This document shows, one piece after another, positions 7,440 to 14,304 of a stretch of 14,304 nucleotides of DNA. A program made the translations under genes and the position numbers. Positions within the stretch are counted from its first letter, which is position 1, and every line of letters starts with the position of its first letter. Source of the stretch: Haloferacaceae archaeon (lineage in GTDB: Archaea; Halobacteriota; Halobacteria; Halobacteriales; Haloferacaceae); contig JAQCMZ010000156.1 in NCBI GenBank assembly GCA_028274825.1, positions 1 to 14,304 of the forward strand, given 5' to 3'. The notes beneath the pieces were generated by a model. It saw only the letters and a list, made by a program, of their open reading frames with translations, was not told the DNA's origin and ran no database searches.

Positions 7440-7870
7440 GGGTGCACAGCCCCCGCGAGGAACCACCAGAGCAGAACGAGGTGAACGGGTCGAGCGGGGA
7501 GACAGCGCCCGCACAGGATTGTTTGCACTCTATGCGGCTTCACTGAGGTGAGATCGTTCTATCAGGGTTATCTCACATAGCACTGGGTTATCCGGGCTTC
7601 TCGCTCACGGTTGAACCCGCTCACTCCGTGAGAACAGACCGATCAGCTCGGATAGCGCGGCGTACAGACCCGGCTCGGAGCAGTCTGACACTGTCGGTGG
7701 AACCCCGATGAATAGCGGGTAGCTGCTGTGGCCGAGACTCGCCTCTCGAACCGCTAGCGGGGACTCCGTGGGCCGTGAACATATGTCTACCAGTATGAGC
7801 CGGCAGCCACGCCGTAGTCTCTGTATCGTCGCATACCGAATCAAATCCCCGAGAACACCTGGCGTAAGTA
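7440..7870. other. Gene-free interval with a repeat shared with the right edge of the window
   Basis: No convincing gene is visible between pcm and the zinc-finger gene. At 7496-7528 the plus strand carries GGGGAGACAGCGCCCGCAC followed by a TTGCAC tail, which recurs in diverged form at 14043-14074. The surrounding plus-strand frame (about 7438-7545) reads REEPPEQNEVNGSSGETAPA, then a stop at 7543; the GETAPA part matches GDTAPA at the second copy. An inverted repeat, GTGAGAT (7548-7554) and ATCTCAC (7570-7576), follows. An 89-codon minus-strand frame (7605-7874) begins at a GTG overlapping the upstream stop codon, but it uses rare ATA, AGA and CTA codons and resembles nothing I know. Confidence 0.4.
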
Positions 7871-8521
7871 TCACCAGGCTGACCAGGCGGTCGAAGACTG
7901 ATCGCGAGCGTACAGACGTTTGAGGTCTTTCGCAAACGCACTGTCGCCTCTATGATCGAGCTTTTCGAAGCGGTATTCTGGAGCGTTCTCTCGGATTTGA
8001 AGCCCCTCGACATCGAACTCTTCGTCTCCGAACGATTCAGTCTCGCCGATAACGAATTCGAAATCACCAGGGACTGTGACGCTGAACGACCTGGTGATGT
8101 CACGGTCTCCGTCGTTCGGGTGGAGTGTCACAGCCACTTCGACATTGTCGACCGCCCTCGACCAGACAGTGTCAATCTCGTCAACTGCTGCCTCGTCTGC
8201 GCGTTTCTCGCCTCCGAGCTCTAACCCGGTCACTCGTGCTTGCAACAACGCCTCCGGAGAATCGACGATGAACTCTTCACCAGTAGTCAGTCGTTCGTCG
8301 GGGTCGAAGCCAACACGAGTTGTAAACGACTCACTGCCCTGCGAGACGATTACTTTCCGCTCGATTTCCTGCTCTTCCCGGATCTGCTCTTTGTGTACGT
8401 GACCGCACGCTGTACACCGGACGGTTGACTGCCCGCCGGGACTCAACACCTCGTGGACGGTTTCGCCTGCCGAGCAGGACGGGCAGCCGAGTGACAGCCG
8501 CGATCCGGACTCAAAGCTCAT
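7871..8521 (-). CDS. HVO_0476-family zinc-finger protein
   Basis: The 216-residue acidic protein starts with a treble-clef-like zinc site built from CPSC (13-16) and CTAC (36-39). A longer beta-rich region with many acidic residues follows, and the protein ends in a conserved tail FAKDLKRLYARDQSSTAWSAW (residues 196-216, interrupted here only by the stop). This matches the HVO_0476 family, widespread in haloarchaea and without an established function. A role in nucleic-acid or protein binding is only a guess from the zinc ribbon. The ATG at 8521 has a T5 element 27 bases upstream, consistent with a leaderless transcript. The pcm genes lie downstream on the same strand, 487 bases away, so cotranscription is doubtful. 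Confidence 0.78.
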   Translation of the reverse strand: MSFESGSRLSLGCPSCSAGETVHEVLSPGGQSTVRCTACGHVHKEQIREEQEIERKVIVSQGSESFTTRVGFDPDERLTTGEEFIVDSPEALLQARVTGLELGGEKRADEAAVDEIDTVWSRAVDNVEVAVTLHPNDGDRDITRSFSVTVPGDFEFVIGETESFGDEEFDVEGLQIRENAPEYRFEKLDHRGDSAFAKDLKRLYARDQSSTAWSAW

Positions 8522-8548
8522 GATACGCCAAATTACTCACCGGGAGAC

Positions 8549-8553
8549 AAAAA
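8549..8553 (-). promoter_or_regulatory. TATA-like element of the zinc-finger gene
   Basis: GGCTTTTTGTC on the minus strand sits about 27 bases before the ATG at 8521, matching the leaderless spacing seen at other genes in this window. Confidence 0.35.
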
Positions 8554-8967
8554 GCCGTGCTTGTCCGTTCAACGCGGGAAACACAGTAGCTCCAAGTTCC
8601 CAGATAAGCGACAGCCACAGACGGCGATGGTCTGTCTGAGATGAGTGCAGTCGTTGATTTCCTCCCACCCCGTGGCGACCCAGAGACGTAATCGGGGACT
8701 CACTCCGATTTGCTGTCTCATTCCTCTACTGTCATGTGAATTTTCGCTGTTAGCCATCGAGTTCCGCGGAAATTTCTCTGGAGTAGTGAGCGGGTGGGCT
8801 CCCGCTATCCCTCTGTCACGGAAACTATCGCTTGACCGTTCGAACTCCCGTCACATCTGAGACTACAATCATCGGCATCTCGGCCTGATCTCTGTCTCAC
8901 CCTGAGTGGCGAAATCTCCTCACTGTCGAGTGATACTCACACTGGGCGAGCCACGGGATGACCCCTC
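8554..8967. other. Gene-free interval with a possible IS200/IS605 scar
   Basis: I see no real gene here. Near 8652-8676 the minus strand reads CCACGGGGTGGGAGGAAATC, which resembles the GTGGGAGGAAATC-type right end of haloarchaeal tnpB elements, with a short CCAC-GGG-GTGG stem. Nothing else in the interval is recognisable. Confidence 0.3.
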
Positions 8968-10479
8968 TCAGAGGTCGTACAGTTTGCTGTACTTATTCTC
9001 GACGTACTCCAGAAAGCGGTCGGCGGTGAATTCCTCGCCGGTGGCCTCCTTCACGAGATCGTTCGTTTCGAAACGGGCGCCATACTGGTGTACATTCGTG
9101 GAGAGCCACTCGTGTAACGGGTTGAAATCGCCGTCCGTGAGTCGACTCGAGAGATTCTCGATATCACGGTCGGCGGCAGCATACAACTGTGCAGCCATTA
9201 CTGAGCCGAGCGTGTATGTCGGGAAGTACCCGAAATTACCGTGACTCCAGTGAATATCCTGCAGACAGCCTTTGGCGTCGGTTTCGGGTCGGATTCCGAG
9301 GTACTGTTCGCACTTGTCATTCCAGACCTTCGGGACGTTTTCGGCTTCCAGTTTGCCGTTCACGAGGTCTCGCTCGATTTCGAATCGCACGAGAACGTGA
9401 AGATGATACGTGAGTTCATCAGCTTCCACACGAATGAGGTTATCCTCGTACACCTGGTTAGCCGCCTGATATGCGTCTGTGACAGAGACGTCTTCAACAC
9501 CAGGGAATTGCTCTTTCATCTTCGGGAGGAACATCTCCCAGAACGACCGTGACCGGCCGACGTGGTTTTCCCACAGTCGTGATTGCGACTCGTGGACTGA
9601 GAGGTCCCGTGACTCGCCGAGTGGTGTGCCCCACTCCGCTTGAGGGAGTCCAAGACAGTATTGTGCGTGGCCGAACTCATGGATAGTCGACCCTAGCGCC
9701 CCGAGCGGGTCGGTTTCGTCGAACCGGGTGGTGATCCGAGTATCAAATTGATTCCCGGAGGTGAACGGATGTGTTGAAGTGTCCAGGCGGCCGCGGTCCC
9801 AGTCGAATCCCAGAATATCCAGCGTCTCACGAGCGAGTTGTTCTTGATCATCGACGGGAAATTCTCCGTCAAAACTGTCGACTGCCAGCGTCGTGTCGCT
9901 TTGACGGATCTCCTCGATTAGCGGGACTAGCCGTTCTCGAACGGATTCAAGAATCGACTCGACTCGGTGTAGCGATAGACACGGCTCGTATTCCTCCATC
10001 AGAACCGCGTACGGATCCCGGTCAGGATCGATTTCAGCAGCGTACTCTCGTTTCAGTTCGACATGTGTCTCCAGATACGGGGCGAATTGGTCGAAATCGT
10101 CGGCCCGTTTTGCTTCTTCCCAGGCGGTGAGTGCTTCACTCGCGGTCTCAGAGATATCTTCAACGAGATCTTGCGGGACGCTCGCGGCCCGCTCGTGAGT
10201 CCGCCGGATTTCTCGAACGACGGCCGCGCGCTCGTCAGCGAGTTCTCTCTCGGTGAGTTCGGTGAGAAGTTCCCCAATCCGGTCGTCAGTAATCAGTTCA
10301 TGGCCCATCGAGGAGAGCACTGACTGCTGTTTCGTCCGGGCAGGCGTCCCTCCCTCGGGCATCGTCACCTGCTGGTCCCACGACAAGACACCGCCCGCTG
10401 ACTGGACTGAGGTGTAGCGTTCGTATCGGTCGAGCAGTTCGTCGTATGCGTCCGGACCGACAGCCGTCTCCGTTTCCAT
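8968..10479 (-). CDS. M32-family zinc carboxypeptidase (Taq type)
   Basis: The 503-residue cytosolic metallopeptidase has the normal M32 length (about 500). It removes single residues from peptide C-termini with broad specificity. The zinc motif HEFGH lies at 267-271 (context STIHEFGHAQY), followed by HESQSRLWENHVGRS (296-310), which supplies the next glutamate ligand. Other family signatures are STHPFTSGNQFDTRIT (235-250), LSWDQQVTMP near the N-terminus (32-41) and GNFGYFPTYTLGS with its conserved tyrosines. The ATG at 10479 is preceded by TTTATA at the leaderless spacing, which decides the start. It is neighbour to an M20 peptidase on the same strand but has its own promoter. Confidence 0.93.
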   Translation of the reverse strand: METETAVGPDAYDELLDRYERYTSVQSAGGVLSWDQQVTMPEGGTPARTKQQSVLSSMGHELITDDRIGELLTELTERELADERAAVVREIRRTHERAASVPQDLVEDISETASEALTAWEEAKRADDFDQFAPYLETHVELKREYAAEIDPDRDPYAVLMEEYEPCLSLHRVESILESVRERLVPLIEEIRQSDTTLAVDSFDGEFPVDDQEQLARETLDILGFDWDRGRLDTSTHPFTSGNQFDTRITTRFDETDPLGALGSTIHEFGHAQYCLGLPQAEWGTPLGESRDLSVHESQSRLWENHVGRSRSFWEMFLPKMKEQFPGVEDVSVTDAYQAANQVYEDNLIRVEADELTYHLHVLVRFEIERDLVNGKLEAENVPKVWNDKCEQYLGIRPETDAKGCLQDIHWSHGNFGYFPTYTLGSVMAAQLYAAADRDIENLSSRLTDGDFNPLHEWLSTNVHQYGARFETNDLVKEATGEEFTADRFLEYVENKYSKLYDL

Positions 10480-10503
10480 ACACGTTTACTGCCGCTAAAA
10501 GCG

Positions 10504-10509
10504 TATAAA
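10504..10509 (-). promoter_or_regulatory. TATA box of the M32 carboxypeptidase gene
   Basis: TTTATA on the minus strand ends 24 bases before the ATG at 10479. Transcription would start at or next to the ATG, giving a leaderless message. Confidence 0.55.
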
Positions 10510-10740
10510 CAAGGCGGGAAAATCCGCCACGACGGGGTTGAATATCTGGAGAGGAGTCTTGATCTTGAGACGACTCTTGCTAGCAGTCACGTGGGAATCG
10601 CAGTCCTGATTCGATCTGCAGCGTGATGATTTTCTATCGTGGGTAACCACAACAGTCCGTCGACACGATTCTCACGACGGAGTTTCCCTGCCGCTACCGT
10701 CAGTTGAGTGATTTAAGAATATCTAAACTGATACCGCTCG

Positions 10741-11853
10741 TCAACGGTGGGTGGCTGAGACCCGCTCAGCGAGTCTCCGATACAGCCGTTCACAGCGGTG
10801 TAACACATCAACAGAGACACTTTCCGTATCGGTGTGTGCCTCTCCTGGTTCGGCCGGGCCGCAGACGATCGTCGCCGTTCCAGCATCTGCTAGCCAGCCG
10901 GCGTCGGTCGCATGTGGCTTCGTGACATGGGCTGGCTGGCCGGCCTGTACATCGCTCGCGACGGTGAGAGCGGCATTGGCGAAGTGTCCGTCGCTGCAAG
11001 CCATCGGAGGCAAATCCTGATCGACAGTGTGGACAACACCATCGATCATCGCCGCATCGCCGACCGCTGCACGGTCACCCGGGACTGTCCGTTCGTCGAC
11101 CGTGATCACACAGCGGTCAGGGACTACGTTCCACGCCTCGCCGCCACTGATCTCGGTGACTGCGACAGTTCCGGACAGCCGGGTCCCCCGTACCATCGTC
11201 GTTGGTGTCTGGAGATTCCGGACGATATCGACCGCGTCGCTGGCGCGGTAGATTGCGTTCGTGCCAGTCTCCGGGTTCGAGGCGTGTGCTGTCTGTCCCT
11301 CGGCGATGAGCGTGCTGGCCCGGCGACCCTTGTGCGCGACAACAATATCAGTCACACCGGCAGCCGAATAGTTCGTCGACCCCTCGGCAACGAGCGCGTA
11401 CTCAGGAGCAAACCCGCGAGCAATCGCTGCCCGAGCTCCCTCCCCGCCCACCTCTTCGCCAGTGAACGAGGCGAACAGCAGCCTACAGTCGGGGTCCGCG
11501 TCGCGAAATGCAATCATACAGGCGGCAAGTGCACCTTTCATATCGGCTGTGCCCCGGCCATACACCCGCCCATCACGCTCATCGACGACGCACCTGTCGG
11601 GGTCGTCGACCGTGCCGACCACCTGGGAGTCAGCCGGTGGAACCACATCGTGGTGACCCACTAGCGCAAATGTCGGGGTTTCCGAGTCGGTCTCCGACTC
11701 GGTCTGAGCAAAAACGTTTCCCGTCTCGTCCCGGGCGACCGTCACGCCGGGGTCTTCTCGCAACCACGCTTCGATGATATCGCCGACATCAGTCTCGTCG
11801 CGATGGCTCGGTGTCGAGACGAGCCGACGGACGAGTTCTGTGAGTTCGCCCAT
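10741..11853 (-). CDS. M20-family metallopeptidase/deacylase (ArgE/DapE-like)
   Basis: This is an intact 370-residue two-zinc hydrolase of the ArgE/DapE/ACY1/CPG2 group. Expected ligands and catalytic residues are visible: GHHDVVP (66-72, His 67 and Asp 69), GRGTADMKG (99-107, bridging Asp 104), TGEEVGGEG (131-139, Glu 133/134), AEG (156-158, Glu 157) and the C-terminal GEAHTDTES (337-345, His 340). The lid/dimerisation domain spans about 175-285 with the GQTAHASNPETGTNAI segment (186-201). It resembles succinyl-diaminopimelate desuccinylase, but such genes are often general M20 peptidases, and no lysine or arginine pathway genes are near. I cannot choose the substrate. It has its own leaderless-type promoter and diverges from the PIN-ATPase gene. 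Confidence 0.9.
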   Translation of the reverse strand: MGELTELVRRLVSTPSHRDETDVGDIIEAWLREDPGVTVARDETGNVFAQTESETDSETPTFALVGHHDVVPPADSQVVGTVDDPDRCVVDERDGRVYGRGTADMKGALAACMIAFRDADPDCRLLFASFTGEEVGGEGARAAIARGFAPEYALVAEGSTNYSAAGVTDIVVAHKGRRASTLIAEGQTAHASNPETGTNAIYRASDAVDIVRNLQTPTTMVRGTRLSGTVAVTEISGGEAWNVVPDRCVITVDERTVPGDRAAVGDAAMIDGVVHTVDQDLPPMACSDGHFANAALTVASDVQAGQPAHVTKPHATDAGWLADAGTATIVCGPAEPGEAHTDTESVSVDVLHRCERLYRRLAERVSATHR

Positions 11854-11877
11854 GAATGAACCGAGAAGGGAAGACAG

Positions 11878-11885
11878 AAAAATTA
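11878..11885 (-). promoter_or_regulatory. TATA-like element of the M20 gene
   Basis: TAATTTTT on the minus strand ends 24 bases before the ATG at 11853, the leaderless spacing. It shares a divergent intergenic region of 134 bases with the PIN-ATPase promoter. Confidence 0.45.
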
Positions 11886-11959
11886 GCCGGGAACCGTTCA
11901 GCTGCTACTGTAGAGAAACTGTTGCTCTGACTGGCACTGTAGGCGACGGTCAAACACGC

Positions 11960-11964
11960 TTATA
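11960..11964 (+). promoter_or_regulatory. TATA box of the PIN-ATPase gene
   Basis: CTTATACC lies about 24 bases before the ATG at 11988. This spacing favours the ATG at 11988 over the GTG at 11982 as start, with a leaderless transcript. Confidence 0.5.
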
Positions 11965-11987
11965 CCGCTCCCGGCCGTACTGTGTAT

Positions 11988-13865
11988 ATGAATATCGTGC
12001 CGGATACGAGCGCGGTTATTGATGGCCGTGTATCCGAGCAGGTCAACGATGGTACCCACAGCGAGCCGACCGTACTGGTACCGGAGGCCGTTATCGGCGA
12101 ACTTGAGGCACAAGCTAATAACGGACACGACTCTGGGTGGGACGGGCTCTCAGAACTCCAAGAACTGGCTGAATTGAGCGATACTGGGACCGTCCAACTA
12201 GAGTACGTTGGCCCCCGTGAACAGGATGCCGAGTGGAACGCCGAAGAAGGACAGATTGACGCGATTATCCGCGATGTCGCCGAAAATCACGGTGCAACAC
12301 TGCTGACGAGTGATGTGGTGCAGTCAGAGGTGGCGAAAGCAAAAGGCGTCACCGTCGAGTATATCGAGCCCAAGATTCGTGATGTCGAAGAAGGGCTGGT
12401 TATCGAGCAGTTTTTCAATGACGATACCATGTCCGTCCACCTGAAGACGGATACTAAACCGAAGGCCAAGCGCGGGACGATTGGCGAACTCAGCTACACG
12501 GTCATCGACGAGCAGGTAACCGATGAGAACAAAATGGACGAGTGGGCGACGTCGATTATCAATCTTGCCCGCCAGAGTTCGGACGGCTTCGTCGAACTTT
12601 CGGAACCTGGAATGAATATCGTTCAATACCGCAACTTCAGGATCGCGGTGGCGCGGCCGCCGTTCGCCGACGGAATCGAGATCACGGCTGTCCGACCGAT
12701 TGCCAGGACCGTGTTGGACGACTACACGCACGCTGACGAACTCAGAAGTCGCCTCTCGGGCGGGCAGCGAGGAATCCTCATCTCGGGATCACCCGGCGCC
12801 GGAAAGTCGACGTTTGCACAGTCGGTCGCAGAATACCTCGCCGATAGCGATTACTCGGTGAAAACGATGGAGAAACCCCGAGATCTCCAGGTGGGTCCTG
12901 ACATCACCCAGTACGGTGCCCTGGGCGGACAGATGGAGAAAACGGCAGACTCGCTGCTGTTGGTCCGCCCCGATTACACCATCTACGACGAGGTGCGCAA
13001 GACGGGCGATTTCGAGGTGTTTGCTGACATGCGATTGGCCGGGGTCGGAATGGTGGGAGTCGTCCACGCAACGCGAGGAATCGACGCACTTCAGCGGCTG
13101 GTCGGTCGCGTGGAACTAGGGATGATCCCCCAGATTGTCGATACTGTCGTCTACATCGAAGCCGGCGAAGTCGAGACGCTCTATGATGTCTCCACGGAAG
13201 TGAAAGTACCAGAAGGACTAGCTGCCGAAGACCTCGCACGACCAGTCATTCAGGTGACGAACTTCGAAACGGGTCGCCCCGAGTTCGAAATCTACACGTT
13301 CAACCGCCAGGTCGTCACTGTTCCGCTCGGCGAGGACGGCCAAAGCGAGAGCGAAACAGGTGTTTCTCGGATCGCCCGTCAAGAGATCGAACGTGAGATC
13401 CGCTCTGTCGCGCGCGGTCACGTTGATGTCGAACTGAAAACCGATGAAGAAGCAGTCGTCTACGTTGAGGAAGACGATATCTCGTACGTGATCGGCAAAG
13501 GTGGCGGCCGGATCTCTGATATTGAAGACCGTCTCGGAATCAGCATCGATGTCCGAACTCACGACGACCGGTCAGAAGACGATGGAGGAGTCCCGAGTGC
13601 CCCGACGCCGATGTCTGAAGACGGCGGCCAAGTCGGCGGGAGCCAAGGCGTGCAAGTCAACCCCGAAATCACTTCTCGACACGTCGTCGTTCGGATGGAC
13701 GAACACGTCGGTGAAACTGTCGAAGTCAGGGCCGATAGTGAGTATCTGTTCACTGCGACGGTCGGCCGTGGCGGCGATATCCAGGTTTCGCGCGGATCAG
13801 CCATCGCAGAGGAACTTGAAGAAGCGATCGACCGGAATCAGCGTATCACTGTCCTCCCGACCTGA
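11988..13865 (+). CDS. PIN-domain / PilT-like ATPase / KH-domain protein
   Basis: This large protein (625 residues from the ATG at 11988; positions below count from the GTG two codons earlier) belongs to an archaeal PINc-ATPase-KH family. The N-terminal PIN nuclease domain (about 4-128) has the acidic residues Asp 8, Glu 40, Asp 93 and Asp 111. A linker leads to a PilT/VirB11-like ATPase with Walker A GSPGAGKST (269-277), a Walker B-like region DYTIYDE (331-337) and MRLAGVGMVGVVHATRG (350-366). A KH RNA-binding domain with the VIGKGGGRI loop (503-511) follows. After an acidic linker (about 528-560) comes a small C-terminal domain with HVGETVEV and GRGGDIQVSRG. The combination suggests ATP-driven RNA processing or quality control in the cytosol; the exact role is not established to my knowledge. 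Starting at 11988 gives the PIN-typical MNIVPDTSAVIDG. Confidence 0.9.
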   Translation: MNIVPDTSAVIDGRVSEQVNDGTHSEPTVLVPEAVIGELEAQANNGHDSGWDGLSELQELAELSDTGTVQLEYVGPREQDAEWNAEEGQIDAIIRDVAENHGATLLTSDVVQSEVAKAKGVTVEYIEPKIRDVEEGLVIEQFFNDDTMSVHLKTDTKPKAKRGTIGELSYTVIDEQVTDENKMDEWATSIINLARQSSDGFVELSEPGMNIVQYRNFRIAVARPPFADGIEITAVRPIARTVLDDYTHADELRSRLSGGQRGILISGSPGAGKSTFAQSVAEYLADSDYSVKTMEKPRDLQVGPDITQYGALGGQMEKTADSLLLVRPDYTIYDEVRKTGDFEVFADMRLAGVGMVGVVHATRGIDALQRLVGRVELGMIPQIVDTVVYIEAGEVETLYDVSTEVKVPEGLAAEDLARPVIQVTNFETGRPEFEIYTFNRQVVTVPLGEDGQSESETGVSRIARQEIEREIRSVARGHVDVELKTDEEAVVYVEEDDISYVIGKGGGRISDIEDRLGISIDVRTHDDRSEDDGGVPSAPTPMSEDGGQVGGSQGVQVNPEITSRHVVVRMDEHVGETVEVRADSEYLFTATVGRGGDIQVSRGSAIAEELEEAIDRNQRITVLPT

Positions 13866-14039
13866 TCAGTCGCCAGAACGGCTCCGACTCCTCAGTGAGC
13901 CTCAGCGAGTCCGAGTGAATTTGGCTTACCAATTCGACATCCTGTGAAGATCCGTGGATCTCTCGAGACACGCTCGGTACCCCGTTTTAGCTGAATTGAG
14001 GGCGCTAACCCCCCTTCCTCAGCGAGCGGCCGTGAGTAG
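13866..14039. other. Intergenic stretch after the PIN-ATPase gene
   Basis: No gene is seen. A near-direct repeat CTCAGTGAG-C-CTCAGCGAG lies at about 13891-13909. A minus-strand open frame extends from 14287 to 13892, but it runs through the repeat and hairpins described at the window's edge and looks non-coding. Confidence 0.3.
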
Positions 14040-14304
14040 GGAGGGGATACAGCGCCCGCACGAGTTACTTGCACGCTCTCCGCCACGCCTACTACCCCTG
14101 CAGCCAAACATGGGAGTAGGATGCTCACCACAGTTTCGACGATGTTCAAGCGCGACAAGAAGCGTGCACCGTCGATTGTGGCTGAGTGTCCATCTGGGAG
14201 GAGTGGGACACTCCGAACCACCCGTGAAGGGAACTCGCCTGCGGAGTCTGGAATCCCTGGTTCTGTGTCGGGGATACATTCCGACACAGAGACAGGAAGC
14301 CCCA
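14040..14304 (+). mobile_element. Probable 3' end of a tnpB-type (IS200/IS605) element, cut by the window edge
   Basis: A plus-strand frame is open from just after a TAG at 14037 to the window end. It ends GIHSDTETGSP, and ETGSP resembles the C-terminal tail of haloarchaeal TnpB proteins. The last bases, GGAAGCCCCA, match the beginning of the right-end hairpin of such elements, whose other arm would lie beyond 14304. The start of this frame has GDTAPA encoded by the repeat shared with 7496-7528. No RuvC or zinc-ribbon residues are visible, so it is either a fragment or only the tail. The call depends on remembered family patterns. Confidence 0.45.
14262..14290 (+). repeat. Perfect 10-bp hairpin at the right edge
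   Basis: TCTGTGTCGG (14262-14271) pairs with CCGACACAGA (14281-14290) across a nine-base loop. It sits within the putative tnpB 3' end just before GGAAGCCCCA, where an omega-RNA scaffold would fold. The stem is directly visible; the RNA role is inferred. Confidence 0.6.

Noticed and set aside
7605..7874. 89-codon minus-strand frame starting at a GTG that overlaps the zinc-finger gene's stop
   Set aside because: The overlap looks like coupling, but codon use (several ATA, AGA, CTA) differs from neighbours and the product resembles no family I know.
13892..14287. 131-codon minus-strand frame after the PIN-ATPase gene
   Set aside because: It runs antisense through the shared repeat and the 10-bp hairpin; the plus-strand tnpB-tail reading explains the sequence better.
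1..14304. tRNA, rRNA or CRISPR array
   Set aside because: No tRNA-like T-loop, rRNA segment or regularly spaced direct repeats were seen by eye.

Overview
The window reads as chromosomal DNA of a haloarchaeon (class Halobacteria). The predicted proteins are acidic, one belongs to a zinc-finger family known from haloarchaea (HVO_0476 type), several starts have a TATA-like element about 24-27 bases upstream of the ATG (the spacing of leaderless haloarchaeal transcripts), and the intergenic DNA carries what look like scars of IS200/IS605 (tnpB-type) elements. Everything was read by eye; no database search was possible.

Region 1 (about 1-4850) is a molybdate/tungstate cluster. On the plus strand are a 69-residue molbindin/TOBE protein and a MOT1-type molybdate permease. 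Convergent to these, on the minus strand, is a tight operon in the order tupA (Tat-exported lipoprotein binding tungstate) - tupB (permease) - tupC (ATPase) - a ModE-like regulator with a winged helix and two TOBE domains. Three of the four import genes (permease, tupA, tupC) each carry one apparent single-base deletion that breaks the frame, while the coding sequence on both sides of each break is well preserved. Either the consensus contains errors or tungstate/molybdate import has been lost very recently. Adding one base restores a family-like protein in each case. The permease and tupA promoters share the 9-mer GATAACTAT at or next to the TATA position, a candidate ModE-type operator.

Region 2 (about 4850-5710) has no convincing gene. 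It holds a strong bulged hairpin and several smaller stem-loops on the minus strand, which look like the right end and possible omega-RNA of a decayed tnpB-type element.

Region 3 (5712-8521, minus strand) holds two tandem protein-L-isoaspartate methyltransferase paralogues, one canonical but with a roughly 41-residue insertion and one lacking the usual active-site loop, and further upstream an HVO_0476-type zinc-finger protein. Between the zinc-finger gene and the pair is a gap with a short sequence that recurs near the right edge of the window.

Region 4 (8968-11853, minus strand) has two metallopeptidases, an M32 carboxypeptidase and an M20 (ArgE/DapE-like) deacylase/peptidase, each with its own promoter. 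Divergent from the M20 gene is a plus-strand PIN-ATPase-KH protein (11988-13865), a probable archaeal nucleic-acid enzyme. The last 260 bases look like the 3' end of a tnpB-type element that runs off the window.
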